Origin: a virus
DNA length: 59,039 nucleotides
Strand: one strand, 5' to 3'
Virus record (IMG/VR): IMGVR_UViG_3300036985_002412
Coordinates: 1-59,039 of that record
Made by a program: the position numbers and the translations under genes. Shown in pieces: positions 23,879 through 32,493 of this stretch. The notes beneath the pieces were generated by a model. The model did no database searches. It was not told where the DNA came from and saw only the letters and a list, made by a program, of their open reading frames with translations. Every line of letters begins with the position of its first letter. Position 1 is the first letter of the stretch.

Positions 23879-24339
23879 GATATTTATTTATATTATTATT
23901 ATTGGTTAGTTGCGGATCACGTAAAGTTAACAAAAGCAATACCGAAACCAAAGAAAAAAGCGAGATTATAATAGTAGATTCACTTAAAAAAGAAATTAAA
24001 ACCGACTCAAGTACTGAAATACAAAGTAATGAATTTGAGATTGAGCCAATTGACAGTATTAAACCAATTATTATAATAGATGCTCAAGGTAAAAAGACCT
24101 CCTATCTAAATGCGAGGTTAAAATATAAGCAAGAAACAAAGCGAAATAAGACACTTAAAAATGAATTAGTACAAAGAAGTCGCAAAACAAATATTAAGGC
24201 AGAAAAACGCACTCAAATCGAGGTCAAACAAGTAGAACGCAAAGAAAGTATAATCACTTCCCTATGGTGGTTATGGATTTTGATTATTTTAATAATTACT
24301 TATTACGTTAGTAGAAAATTTATACCCTTTCGCATATAA
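23875..24339 (+). CDS. Putative unimolecular spanin (lipoprotein with C-terminal TM helix)
   Basis: An N-terminal lipoprotein signal ends in LLLVSCG (lipobox Cys about residue 13). A charged periplasmic region follows, and a strong membrane helix (SLWWLWILIILIITYYV) lies near the C-terminus. One protein tethered to both membranes is the definition of a u-spanin, which fuses inner and outer membranes in the last lysis step. Its end overlaps the first repeats of the control region. Confidence 0.7.
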   Translation: MRYLFILLLLVSCGSRKVNKSNTETKEKSEIIIVDSLKKEIKTDSSTEIQSNEFEIEPIDSIKPIIIIDAQGKKTSYLNARLKYKQETKRNKTLKNELVQRSRKTNIKAEKRTQIEVKQVERKESIITSLWWLWILIILIITYYVSRKFIPFRI

Positions 24340-24548
24340 AATAGCGTTTTAGTGGAAAATTATACCCAATTGCATATAATTAACATACTCAAATACCTAT
24401 AATTATACATAAATACCTATAATTAATGTATGTTATATAATACATTAATATATAATTTTGTATAAGATAACATACATTTTAATAAATGTTAAAGTTTTGT
24501 TAATATTTAATTAAGTAGTGTTTTATTAATAAAGTAGTTATATATTTG
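24321..24548. promoter_or_regulatory. Repeat-rich control region before the early operon
   Basis: About 230 very AT-rich bases hold ordered repeats: TATACCC...GCATATAA twice, 40 bases apart (24321, 24361); AAATACCTATAATTA twice, 20 bases apart (24391, 24411); a perfect inverted repeat TTAATGTAT/ATACATTAA (24423-24448); and TATATTTG (24541-24548) as the -7 box for the gene at 24594. ATACC occurs at 24322, 24362, 24393 and 24413, near-helical spacing. An operator cluster or replication origin is likely. Confidence 0.6.
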
Positions 24549-24593
24549 CACTCAGATAACAACAACAAAGTTTTTATCTTAATACTAAAACAA

Positions 24594-24845
24594 ATGAAAA
24601 AATTTAATCTTACTTCTAATTATTCTGGTAAAATCATTAAAACTATTAATGCAATTTCAATGCAAGACGCACAAAATCAATTAGAACAAAAAGGATATGA
24701 TTGCCAAGATGATTACTTTTTACAGACAGTTGAAGATGCAACAAAAGATTGGGTTTCTTTAAGTAGATATGCAAAACTTGAAAATTTAATGAATGATGCA
24801 GAAGAAAATGATATAGATTATTTATTTATTAATTATAAAAATTAA
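24594..24845 (+). CDS. Hypothetical early protein, 83 aa
   Basis: An acidic helical protein (ISMQDAQNQLEQKGYDCQDD) and the first gene after the control region and promoter. I use the ATG at 24594; upstream in-frame codons lie in the promoter. Function unknown, early accessory role likely from position. Confidence 0.6.
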   Translation: MKKFNLTSNYSGKIIKTINAISMQDAQNQLEQKGYDCQDDYFLQTVEDATKDWVSLSRYAKLENLMNDAEENDIDYLFINYKN

Positions 24846-24849
24846 TACT

Positions 24850-24936
24850 ATGAAAACTTTTTTATCAAAACAAAAACACCAAATCACATTTATAGCAATC
24901 GTTGCTGTATATTTTTTAACTCAATTTTTACGATAA
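24850..24936 (+). CDS. Membrane microprotein, 28 aa
   Basis: A basic N-terminus (MKTFLSKQKHQ) is followed by one hydrophobic helix (ITFIAIVAVYFLTQFL). It lies 4 bases after one gene and 2 before the next. Short, but spacing and topology favour a real single-span peptide. Confidence 0.4.
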   Translation: MKTFLSKQKHQITFIAIVAVYFLTQFLR

Positions 24937-24938
24937 TT

Positions 24939-25157
24939 ATGAAAAATTTATTAGAACGTTTAAAGCCAGAGTATTTAGAATTATTAAATGAGGAAGCAAA
25001 AACATATCCAGTAACTGTTGAACTTTTTAAAAGGAATTTAAACAAAACAGCAAATTGGTTACAACTTACTTACGACGATTTAATAACCATAAATAGATTA
25101 CTCAAAGTAAGAATAGATATAACAGAAATTAACAATTTATTTGAACCATATGAGTAA
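24939..25157 (+). CDS. Hypothetical early protein, 72 aa
   Basis: A helical charged protein (MKNLLERLKPEYLELLNEE) of a type common in Bacteroidota phage early operons. It overlaps the next gene by 8 bases. No function known. Confidence 0.6.
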   Translation: MKNLLERLKPEYLELLNEEAKTYPVTVELFKRNLNKTANWLQLTYDDLITINRLLKVRIDITEINNLFEPYE

Positions 25158-25302
25158 CGAAAGAAACGCTGGAAGGAAAGCCAAGTATAAAGCCGGTACA
25201 ATTACAAAAAAGCTTCAAGATTTAATTCCAATTGAAGCAGAAACAGAAATTAAACAATCAATAAATCAAATAACACAAAAATGGAAAACAAAGCAAAATT
25301 AA
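25150..25302 (+). CDS. Small basic protein, AGRKxKY family
   Basis: The 50-residue product starts MSNERNAGRKAKYKAGTIT, resembling a family of short phage proteins with an N-AGRKPKY motif and a helical tail, probably nucleic-acid binding. It overlaps both neighbours. Confidence 0.5.
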   Translation: MSNERNAGRKAKYKAGTITKKLQDLIPIEAETEIKQSINQITQKWKTKQN

Positions 25303-25403
25303 AAGAATTAAAAAAATTCGATAAGTGGATGAGAAAAACTGTACAATCAATCCACTACTCAAATAACGAAAAAATGTGTAACGCTTATTTAAAAATTAAT
25401 TAA
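25281..25403 (+). CDS. Small hypothetical protein, 40 aa
   Basis: A Lys-rich helical protein (MENKAKLKELKKFDKWMRK) overlapping the previous gene and ending 1 base before the next ATG. Unrecognised; supported by coupling only. Confidence 0.4.
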   Translation: MENKAKLKELKKFDKWMRKTVQSIHYSNNEKMCNAYLKIN

Positions 25404-25404
25404 A

Positions 25405-25656
25405 ATGAAAAAAATATTAGGAATTTTAGCAATATCATTATTGATTAGTTGCTCAAAAGATGAGATAAAAAAAGAAGTAGTAAAAGATTGCAACTGCAAT
25501 AGAGTTGTTGAAGTTCTAACAATGAATATCGTAAATGGAAATGGTACCGTTGGAGTTACAAAACTATACAGATATACAACGATAAACGATTGTACAGGAT
25601 TACAAAGAGATAGTAGTTGGAGTACTCAAAGTGTTTCAAAAGGACAATGTAAATAA
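25405..25656 (+). CDS. Small lipoprotein
   Basis: A signal sequence ends in SLLISC (lipobox Cys about residue 16), followed by SKDE as at flavobacterial lipoproteins. The 65-residue mature part has a CNCN motif and two more Cys, likely disulphides. An outer-membrane lipoprotein expressed early is a reasonable superinfection-exclusion candidate, but this is inference. Confidence 0.65.
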   Translation: MKKILGILAISLLISCSKDEIKKEVVKDCNCNRVVEVLTMNIVNGNGTVGVTKLYRYTTINDCTGLQRDSSWSTQSVSKGQCK

Positions 25657-25663
25657 AAAAATT

Positions 25664-26107
25664 ATGGGAGCAAGTTCAAGTTTATTTTTAGAAAATTCAG
25701 AGGCAGTACTTACAATGTACGAGCCAACGTTCACGAAAAAAGATGCAATCTTAACAGGTAAGCGAATGGTTGATAATGTAATCGAAAGCGGAGAAGTTGA
25801 CAAACACCATTTTATGGCAAATATATGCCGATTAAAAGAGGTTATTAATTCAGCGGACTCGGAGATGCGTAAATATTTACCTTACGAAAAATTGAAATAC
25901 TACGGCGTTGAGTTCACTCCAACAAATGGAGGCAATACAATAGACTATTCAGAAGATCCGATTTACTGCCAACTCAAAGCGGATTTAGATGCGAGGGTTG
26001 AGCTTTTAAAGTTAGCACAAAAACAAACTATAATCGATGCTTACGGAAACGACGTTCCCAAAGTGGGAACTACACCGAGAAAAAACTCAATCGCATTAAA
26101 ATTTTAA
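25664..26107 (+). CDS. Hypothetical early protein, 147 aa
   Basis: A helical soluble protein (MGASSSLFLENSEAVLTMYEP) directly upstream of the DNA methyltransferase, 2 bases away. I chose ATG 25664; upstream in-frame codons lie within the lipoprotein gene. No family known to me. Confidence 0.6.
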   Translation: MGASSSLFLENSEAVLTMYEPTFTKKDAILTGKRMVDNVIESGEVDKHHFMANICRLKEVINSADSEMRKYLPYEKLKYYGVEFTPTNGGNTIDYSEDPIYCQLKADLDARVELLKLAQKQTIIDAYGNDVPKVGTTPRKNSIALKF

Positions 26108-26109
26108 AT

Positions 26110-26946
26110 ATGAAACAAGCAAAAATTTTTAATAATCATTTTCAAAATTTCAAAACATACGCAATTCCAAAAGCACAGCTTATTATTGCAGATATTCCTT
26201 ATAATTTAGGAAATAATGCATACGCTTCCAATCCAGCTTGGTATAAAGACGGAGACAATACTAATGGAGAAAGTGCTTTAGCTGGTAAATCATTTTTTGA
26301 TACTGACGAAGATTTTAGACCTGCAGAGTTTATGCACTTTTGTAGCACAATGCTAAAACCTGAAACAAAAAAAGTAAAAGTAGAAGGAGAAGCAAGGCAA
26401 AAAGGAGATGCACCATGTATGATTGTTTTTTGTGCTTTTGATCAGCAAATGGATTTAATACAATTAGCCAAAAGATACGGTTTAAATAATTATATTAATT
26501 TAGTTTTTCGTAAAAATTTCAGTGCTCAAGTTTTAAAGGCAAATATGAAAGTTGTTGGAAATTGTGAATATGGTTTAATTTTTTATCGTGAACGTTTACC
26601 AAAATTTAACAATAATAAAAAAATGATTTTTAATTGTATGGACTGGCCGAGAGATAATATAAGCGAAAAAATACACCCAACTCAAAAACCTGTAGAACTT
26701 TTAAAAACATTAATAAGAATTTTTACAGATGAGGGCGATGTGGTTATTGATCCATGTGCAGGAAGTGGAAGCACTTTAATAGCTGCTCAAGAATTAAAAA
26801 GGACAGCTTTTGGATTTGAAATTAAAAAACCATTTCATAAAGCTGCTGAAAAATGGATTGATGAAGAGTATCAAAAATTAAGTGATATTGAAGAATTTGG
26901 ATTTGCAAAAACTTTAATACAAAAAACCGAAACAACATTATTTTAA
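26110..26946 (+). CDS. DNA (adenine or N4-cytosine) methyltransferase
   Basis: The catalytic DIPYNLG motif (about residue 30) precedes the AdoMet-binding DPCAGSGSTLIAA motif (about 217), the beta-class order. An AYASNPAWYKDGD insert after DIPY is shared with a common phage family. The enzyme would modify phage DNA against host restriction. Unlike the methyltransferases of unit B it is not in a cassette. Confidence 0.85.
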   Translation: MKQAKIFNNHFQNFKTYAIPKAQLIIADIPYNLGNNAYASNPAWYKDGDNTNGESALAGKSFFDTDEDFRPAEFMHFCSTMLKPETKKVKVEGEARQKGDAPCMIVFCAFDQQMDLIQLAKRYGLNNYINLVFRKNFSAQVLKANMKVVGNCEYGLIFYRERLPKFNNNKKMIFNCMDWPRDNISEKIHPTQKPVELLKTLIRIFTDEGDVVIDPCAGSGSTLIAAQELKRTAFGFEIKKPFHKAAEKWIDEEYQKLSDIEEFGFAKTLIQKTETTLF

Positions 26947-27075
26947 ATGACAGCGAAACAAAGTGCAAAGACCAGGATAAATCGAGTATTAAGATTTTAC
27001 GCAAAGAGAGGCGTAAACTCCGAGCGAGTTAATAACCTTTATAGAAAAATAATAAATGATTTACTCAATAGATGA
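26947..27075 (+). CDS. Small basic protein, 42 aa
   Basis: An Arg/Lys-rich helical protein (KTRINRVLRFYAKRGVNSERV), starting right after the methyltransferase stop and overlapping the next gene by 20 bases. Possibly DNA binding; unrecognised. Confidence 0.45.
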   Translation: MTAKQSAKTRINRVLRFYAKRGVNSERVNNLYRKIINDLLNR

Positions 27076-27289
27076 AATCGAGGAAATGACTTTCATTTCT
27101 CGTAATACAATAAGGAAACGAATTAAAGATTTAGGATTAGTTCCACAATATAAAGATACAAGTAAAACTCACTATTTTGATGAGGAGCAAATCGAACTAA
27201 TAAAAGAAAATCGATATATTGATTATCAAAAATTTACGCATACTATTGAAACTTTTTATATTTATGAGAGTAAATTAAATTTTAATTAG
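27056..27289 (+). CDS. MerR/excisionase-like HTH protein
   Basis: A 77-residue protein with YSIDEIEEMTFISRNTIRKR then LGLVPQYKDTSKTHYFDEEQI, the helix-turn-helix plus wing of MerR/Xis-type DNA-binding proteins. No integrase is encoded in unit A, so a repressor or activator role is as likely as excision. Its end overlaps the -7 box of leader P1. Confidence 0.6.
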   Translation: MIYSIDEIEEMTFISRNTIRKRIKDLGLVPQYKDTSKTHYFDEEQIELIKENRYIDYQKFTHTIETFYIYESKLNFN

Positions 27290-27344
27290 TATATTTGTAA
27301 TTCATAATAACCGTTGGAAGGGTTTCCCAACTTAATCGAAATCC
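27290..27344 (+). promoter_or_regulatory. Promoter and pseudoknot leader P1
   Basis: TATATTTG (27290-27297) is followed by two interlocked inverted repeats: GTTGG (27313) with CCAAC (27327), and GGGTTTC (27320) with GAAATCC (27338, one G-U). Order a-b-a'-b' is an H-type pseudoknot. It lies 17 bases before the start of the ssDNA-binding-like gene. Unlike P2-P4 it has no T-run. Confidence 0.55.
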
Positions 27345-27361
27345 ATAAATAAATAAAAATT

Positions 27362-28060
27362 ATGAGTACTTCAAACCGCAAGGCAGCTTTCCAACAGCCA
27401 CAATCGAATCCAGCTCAAAAATTCATCGACTGGAAATCAAATGACAAATGTTTTAGCCTTTACGACCGTGAAAATGCGACAAACGTTTTAATTCCTTTAC
27501 CTTTTAAATTTTTAGTCTTAGACGAATTGCACACCGTAAAAGGTTGGAACGATTCTTTAAAAGGTCAAATCGTTTCAAACGAGGTGAAATTTATATCTAA
27601 GGAGGTTTTGAAAGTAAAAACATTCCATAAAGATGCAAATGGTAAAAACATTAAAACGGATATGATTGAAGGGATTTATTCCGAAGTAAAAGAGAAAATT
27701 AAATCCTCTGGAGCTCACTATGTAAAATCCATTTATATAATGTTAGAAGACGGCTCAATCGCAAACCTACAATTAAAAGGAGCAGCGTGCCAAGCCTACG
27801 GAGATTTCACCGCAAAGACTCGCTCACGATTGAGTGACGAATGGGTTGAGGTGGCAAGTGCTACAGATGGGAAAAAAGGAGCGATTGAATATACTACTCC
27901 AGAGTTTAAATTCGCTAAAAGTATCTCAGATAGTGAAAGCGATTTGGCAGATGAGGCTTTTAATACATTGGAGGCTTATTTAAAGGCTTATTTAGTTAAA
28001 ACCGATATAGTAGAAGTTAATGATATTATCGTTGACGAGGAAGAGGATTTGGAGTTTTAG
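27362..28060 (+). CDS. Putative ssDNA-binding protein
   Basis: A 232-residue soluble protein without enzymatic motifs, ending in a strongly acidic tail with a terminal aromatic (VDEEEDLEF), the hallmark of SSB-type proteins that recruit partners through the C-terminus. It has its own promoter, a structured leader and a terminator, and lies just before the primase-helicase. The SSB assignment is inference from tail and context. Confidence 0.55.
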   Translation: MSTSNRKAAFQQPQSNPAQKFIDWKSNDKCFSLYDRENATNVLIPLPFKFLVLDELHTVKGWNDSLKGQIVSNEVKFISKEVLKVKTFHKDANGKNIKTDMIEGIYSEVKEKIKSSGAHYVKSIYIMLEDGSIANLQLKGAACQAYGDFTAKTRSRLSDEWVEVASATDGKKGAIEYTTPEFKFAKSISDSESDLADEAFNTLEAYLKAYLVKTDIVEVNDIIVDEEEDLEF

Positions 28061-28087
28061 ATTTTGTTATTGATTTTGGTAGGAAAA

Positions 28088-28112
28088 AGGGGCTTTATAG
28101 CCTCTTTTTTTT
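28088..28112 (+). terminator. Rho-independent terminator
   Basis: AGGGGCT pairs with AGCCTCT across a 4-base loop (one G-U), followed by eight T. It ends the SSB-like transcript. Confidence 0.8.
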
Positions 28113-28114
28113 GC

Positions 28115-28222
28115 AATAGTACACATTTTAAGCGTTTTCCTATACCCCCGTCGTTTGAGTGTTTTTAATTTTATAGGGGGGGGGGGTTGTTTTCCCAAAA
28201 AAATGTGTACTATGTGTACTAT
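28115..28222. promoter_or_regulatory. G11 tract flanked by GTGTACTAT operator-like repeats
   Basis: AATAGTACACATTTT (28115-28129) is inverted as AAAATGTGTACTAT (28200-28213), and GTGTACTAT is repeated in tandem at 28205 and 28214. Between them lie CCCCC (28145-28149) and eleven G (28176-28186), striking in such AT-rich DNA. It sits between the terminator and promoter P2. Probably an operator, with a length-variable G tract that could tune binding or transcription. Confidence 0.55.
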
Positions 28223-28266
28223 TTAAAAAAATATTAAAAAAAATTAGTTTATTAAAAATAAAGTAT

Positions 28267-28354
28267 TACCTTTGTTGAACTTCGACAATATAAGAAAACA
28301 TTATTAAAAAGGGATAATGAAACCAGTGTCGAAGTTGGTGGATTTATCCCTTTT
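28267..28354 (+). promoter_or_regulatory. Promoter and pseudoknot leader P2
   Basis: TACCTTTG (28267-28274) precedes AACTTCGACA (28278) paired with TGTCGAAGTT (28327), interlocked with AAAAGGGATAA (28307) paired with TTATCCCTTTT (28344), followed by a T-rich run. Both stems are perfect. A 15-codon frame starting ATGAAACCAGTG (28318) lies inside. It ends 15 bases before the primase-helicase gene. Confidence 0.65.
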
Positions 28355-28369
28355 AACTTTTTAAAAAAT

Positions 28370-30694
28370 ATGACAGTATCCGTATTTAAAGACTTATATA
28401 AGTCTACAGATGTACCCTATCACCTTCCAATTGATAAAATTATCGAAAGGATAAAAGAAGGAACAACAAAAGAATTGGTGGAACTAATTAGAACAGGAGC
28501 AAAGGATCAAAAGACAAAGCTTCCTTGTATCTTATTTGCAGGGATTTTTAACGAGAGAAATTCAAACTCTTTACAAAAGCATTCCGGACTTATGGTTGTG
28601 GATTTTGACAAGTATCCAAATGATAAAACGATGTTTGAACATTTGGAACTATTAAAAGAGAATAAGCATTTTTGTTTACTTTTTATTTCCCCATCTGGGA
28701 ATGGAATTAAAGGGGTTTTAAAGGTATCTGACGAACTAACTAAGGAAACGCACCCAAAAGTATTTAAAGAGTTTCAAAAGGTTTATAATTACGATTATTT
28801 TGATATTGCAAACTCCAACGTTGACCGAGTTTGTTTTGAGTCTTATGATCCAAACATTTACGTTAATTTAGAAGCTGACATTTTCAATCCTATTTTAAAA
28901 GAGGAGGGGTTTAATGTTTCGGAACGTGTGCCTCTTTTACCAATTACGGACCAGGATAATATTATTTCTAAAATAATGGCTTGGAATTGGAATAAGGATT
29001 TTGTTGAAGGAGAGCGAAACGCTTTTATCTTTGATGTAGCTGGAGCGTTTTGTGAATATGGAATTGGGCAACACAATGCAGAGGGATATATTTTAAATAA
29101 TATTGTAATTGGAGAGTTTTCAGAAACAGAGGCTAAAACCACAATTAAATCCGCTTATAAAAAACGAAACTTTGATAGTAAATACTTCGAGAATTATAAT
29201 AAAATTGACTCTATAAAAGTTGATTTAAAGAAAGGTAAAAAGGAAGTAATTGAGAAATACGGTATCACGGAGGATACATTCAACGAAATAAATGAAGCAT
29301 CCGAACACGAAGACTTTTGGCATTATACCGATAAAAACAAAATAGGATTTGACCATTTAAAATATAAATCGTTTCTTGAGCGTAATGGTTTTAAAAAGTA
29401 TTTTCAATCGAATGCTCAAAAAGCTACGTGGATTTATATAAGTTCAAATAAAGTAGTTGAAACCTCAACCGAGAAAATTAAAGATTTCGTTTTAAATTAT
29501 TTAATTGAACGCAAGGAGTTAGACATTTGGAATTATTGTGCAGCATATCAAAATATATTTTCAGAGAACTATTTATCAATGATTGATAGCGTTGAATTGT
29601 TAATGTTAAAAGATACCAAAACAAAATCCTTTATTGCTTTTGAAAATGGTATTTTAGAGATTACAAAAGACACTATTAAAATGGTGGATTATATCGATGT
29701 TGATGGTTACGTTTGGCAAAGTCAAATAATAAACCGAAACTATAATACTACAGACGATTTTAAAAACGAATACGCAACCTTTATTAAAAATATAAGTAGT
29801 AACGAGCCTATCGCAATTGAATGCGTTATAGGGTATCTTTTGAGTACCTATAAAAATAAAATGAATAACAAAGCTATTATTTTAAACGATGAGGTAATAA
29901 GCGAAAATCCAGAAGGAGGAACAGGCAAAGGATTGTTTGTACAAGGTTTGAAACAAATTCGTAAAGTTTCTATTTTAGATGGTAAAAGCTTTGATGATAA
30001 AAAATCATTTCCTTATCAAACAGTTTCTCCAGAGACTCAAATTTTAGTCTTTGATGATGTTAAGAAAAACTTTGACTTTGAGAGTAAATTTAGTTTGGTA
30101 ACGGAAGGGATGACTTTGGAGCGTAAAAATAAAGACGCTATTAAATTGAAAGTTGAGGAAAGTCCTAAAATGATTTTGAGTACAAATTACGCAATTAAAG
30201 GTGAGGGAAATTCTCACGATAGGAGAAGGCACGAAATCGAGTTCGCTCAATTTTATGGTAAATCCTTAACACCTTACGACGAATTTGACAGACAGTTATT
30301 TGATGACTGGGATGAGTTGGATTATCAAAAATTTGATAATTATATGGTTAATTGTTTACAGTCTTATTTGAAACTCGGTTTAGTTCCGCAAAATGCTAAA
30401 AATATTAAAATGCGTAAATTTATCGCTGAGACTTCGATGGAGTTTTTAGAATGGGTAAAAGATAAAGAGAATGTGGCACATAATGACAGACTCGAAAAAT
30501 CATTGTATTTTAATAATTTTACAACCGAGTACCAAGATTACAAAAAATGGTTAACAAATAAGAAATTTAATATTTGGATTCAAAAGTATTGCAACTTCAT
30601 AGGGGCTGAATATTTGGAAGGAAACACCAACGGGATGAGATGGTTCACAATTAAAACAGGGCAGCTAATTGAAGTTGACGATATAGCTTTTTAA
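28370..30694 (+). CDS. Primase-helicase
   Basis: A 774-residue replication protein. The N-terminal part (VVDFDKYPND near residue 78, FISPSGNGIKGVLKV near 105) matches the VirE/BT4734-type primase-like domain with its metal-binding DFD. The C-terminal half is an SF3-like helicase with Walker A NPEGGTGKG (about 515) and FDDVKK for Walker B (about 560). It would prime and unwind at the phage origin. It is controlled by leader P2. Confidence 0.8.
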   Translation: MTVSVFKDLYKSTDVPYHLPIDKIIERIKEGTTKELVELIRTGAKDQKTKLPCILFAGIFNERNSNSLQKHSGLMVVDFDKYPNDKTMFEHLELLKENKHFCLLFISPSGNGIKGVLKVSDELTKETHPKVFKEFQKVYNYDYFDIANSNVDRVCFESYDPNIYVNLEADIFNPILKEEGFNVSERVPLLPITDQDNIISKIMAWNWNKDFVEGERNAFIFDVAGAFCEYGIGQHNAEGYILNNIVIGEFSETEAKTTIKSAYKKRNFDSKYFENYNKIDSIKVDLKKGKKEVIEKYGITEDTFNEINEASEHEDFWHYTDKNKIGFDHLKYKSFLERNGFKKYFQSNAQKATWIYISSNKVVETSTEKIKDFVLNYLIERKELDIWNYCAAYQNIFSENYLSMIDSVELLMLKDTKTKSFIAFENGILEITKDTIKMVDYIDVDGYVWQSQIINRNYNTTDDFKNEYATFIKNISSNEPIAIECVIGYLLSTYKNKMNNKAIILNDEVISENPEGGTGKGLFVQGLKQIRKVSILDGKSFDDKKSFPYQTVSPETQILVFDDVKKNFDFESKFSLVTEGMTLERKNKDAIKLKVEESPKMILSTNYAIKGEGNSHDRRRHEIEFAQFYGKSLTPYDEFDRQLFDDWDELDYQKFDNYMVNCLQSYLKLGLVPQNAKNIKMRKFIAETSMEFLEWVKDKENVAHNDRLEKSLYFNNFTTEYQDYKKWLTNKKFNIWIQKYCNFIGAEYLEGNTNGMRWFTIKTGQLIEVDDIAF

Positions 30695-30695
30695 T

Positions 30696-31925
30696 ATGTT
30701 ACAACTTAGACCATACCAAATAAAACTCTCGACTCAAGCGAGTGAGATTTTAGAACATAAAAAAATCGTCTATTTAGCAATGGAAGTGAGAACAGGTAAA
30801 ACTTTGACCGCTTTGAATATTGCGAAATTATATGAAGCGAAAAACGTTTTATTTTTAACAAAGAAAAAAGCAATCTCGTCAATCCAATGGGATTACGATA
30901 ATTTTGGATTTGATTTTGATTTAACAATTATAAACGATGAGAGTTTGCATTTAGTGAATGGAGATTTTGATTTAATTATCCACGATGAGCATCACAGATT
31001 TGGTGCATTTCCTAAGCCGAACAAAGTTGCGGTACTATTTAAGAAACGCTACTCGCATTTGCCAATGATTTTTTTAAGTGGAACACCAACTCCAGAAAGT
31101 CACTCGCAATGGTTTAACCAATTTTGGGTAAGTGATTACTCTCCTTTTAAAAAGTATGTGAACTTTTACAAATGGGCAGTTGATTTTGTGGATATTAAGC
31201 AACGTAATATAGGTTATGCGGTAATTAAAGATTATAGCACCGCAAATGAAACGCTAATTAAACGAATACTACAAAATTATATTATAACTTTTACCCAAGC
31301 TCAAGCGGGTTTCACTACTTCGGTTAAAGAGATGGTACTCGAGTGCGAAATGCAACCAATCACAAAGTTAATAATTGACCGACTTAAAAAGGATTTGGTA
31401 GTAAAAAACGCTGAAGGTCAAATCATTTTAGCCGATACAGGTGTAAAATTAATGCAAAAGATACACCAACTGTCAAGCGGAACTTGTAAGTTCGAAGACG
31501 GAACGAGTAAAGTTATTGACAAATCAAAGGCGTTGTTTATCCTCGATAAATTTACGGGGGTAAAAATCGCTATTTTTTACAAGTTCAAAGAAGAGTGGAA
31601 TGCCTTGCTTTCAGTTTTTGGTGCAGAAAACTTGACAAACGATGTTGATGAATTTGATAATTCCGACAAATGTATTGCTTTGCAAATCGTTTCCGGAAGG
31701 GAAGGAATAAGCTTAAAAAATGCAAAGTATTTAGTTTATTACAATATTGATTTTAGTGCAACGAGTTACTGGCAAAGCCGAGACAGATTAACTACTATGC
31801 AACGACAATCAAATGAGGTCTTTTGGATATTCTCAAAAGGAGGTATTGAAAACGATATTTACAAAACAGTATTAAAGAAAAAAGATTATACACTTAAAAT
31901 CTTTCGTGAAAATAATATAAGTTAA
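30696..31925 (+). CDS. SF2 DEAD/SNF2-like helicase
   Basis: The 409-residue protein carries the superfamily 2 motifs: LRPYQIK (Q motif), EVRTGKT (Walker A, about 32), IIHDEHH (about 93), FLSGTPTPES (about 124), and SYWQSRDRLTTM for motif VI (about 355). Phage members remodel DNA or replication forks. It starts 2 bases after the primase-helicase stop. Confidence 0.85.
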   Translation: MLQLRPYQIKLSTQASEILEHKKIVYLAMEVRTGKTLTALNIAKLYEAKNVLFLTKKKAISSIQWDYDNFGFDFDLTIINDESLHLVNGDFDLIIHDEHHRFGAFPKPNKVAVLFKKRYSHLPMIFLSGTPTPESHSQWFNQFWVSDYSPFKKYVNFYKWAVDFVDIKQRNIGYAVIKDYSTANETLIKRILQNYIITFTQAQAGFTTSVKEMVLECEMQPITKLIIDRLKKDLVVKNAEGQIILADTGVKLMQKIHQLSSGTCKFEDGTSKVIDKSKALFILDKFTGVKIAIFYKFKEEWNALLSVFGAENLTNDVDEFDNSDKCIALQIVSGREGISLKNAKYLVYYNIDFSATSYWQSRDRLTTMQRQSNEVFWIFSKGGIENDIYKTVLKKKDYTLKIFRENNIS

Positions 31926-31962
31926 TATTATGTTAAAATAAAATATATTAAAAAAACATTTG

Positions 31963-32040
31963 TATATTTGTACAACCGCCAAAGTGAAAACATTAACAAT
32001 CCTTCTCTTTTGTACTTGGCGGTATCAATCGAGAGGGATT
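31963..32040 (+). promoter_or_regulatory. Promoter and pseudoknot leader P3
   Basis: TATATTTG (31963-31970), then ACCGCCAA (31975) paired with TTGGCGGT (32016), interlocked with AATCCTTCTC (31998) paired with GAGAGGGATT (32031, one G-U), followed by TATTTTTT. It ends 18 bases before the gene at 32058. Confidence 0.65.
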
Positions 32041-32057
32041 TATTTTTTAAAAGAATT

Positions 32058-32492
32058 ATGAAAATAGATGAATTACCGGAAGACGTTAGAAAAAAAGTTT
32101 TAAATTATCAAAAGCAACAAGTCATAAACACCAAAGGAACAAAAGTTTTTGATTATTCTTCAAATAATTTAGATGATGCATTTGATTGGGAAAAAACAGA
32201 CGAGGGATGTGATTATTGGAATAAATGGTATTGTAATAAACAACTATTTACTGAGACAATGACAAATCCATACGTCAAAAACAATTACGACTCCAACGGA
32301 GTGACTCAACCAAAGCAATACCAAATCGGTATCGATACATTTCAACGATCCGAGAGCAATCTAACAAAACAGGAAATTATCGCTATTTGTAAATTCAATA
32401 TTGATAAGTACTGCTGGAGAAAAAAAGACCAAGACAAAGAGGATTTTAAAAAGATTATTGATTATGCCAATTGGGCTATTAAAAATTTATAA
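32058..32492 (+). CDS. DUF3310-like phage protein
   Basis: The N-terminal half (MKIDELPEDVRKKVLNYQKQQ) is typical of Flavobacterium phage proteins. The C-terminal 60 residues (IGIDTFQRSES ... CKFNIDKYCWRKKDQDKEDFKK) resemble the DUF3310 domain often linked to phage nucleotide metabolism. I chose ATG 32058; an upstream frame overlaps leader P3. Confidence 0.6.
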   Translation: MKIDELPEDVRKKVLNYQKQQVINTKGTKVFDYSSNNLDDAFDWEKTDEGCDYWNKWYCNKQLFTETMTNPYVKNNYDSNGVTQPKQYQIGIDTFQRSESNLTKQEIIAICKFNIDKYCWRKKDQDKEDFKKIIDYANWAIKNL

Positions 32493-32493
32493 G

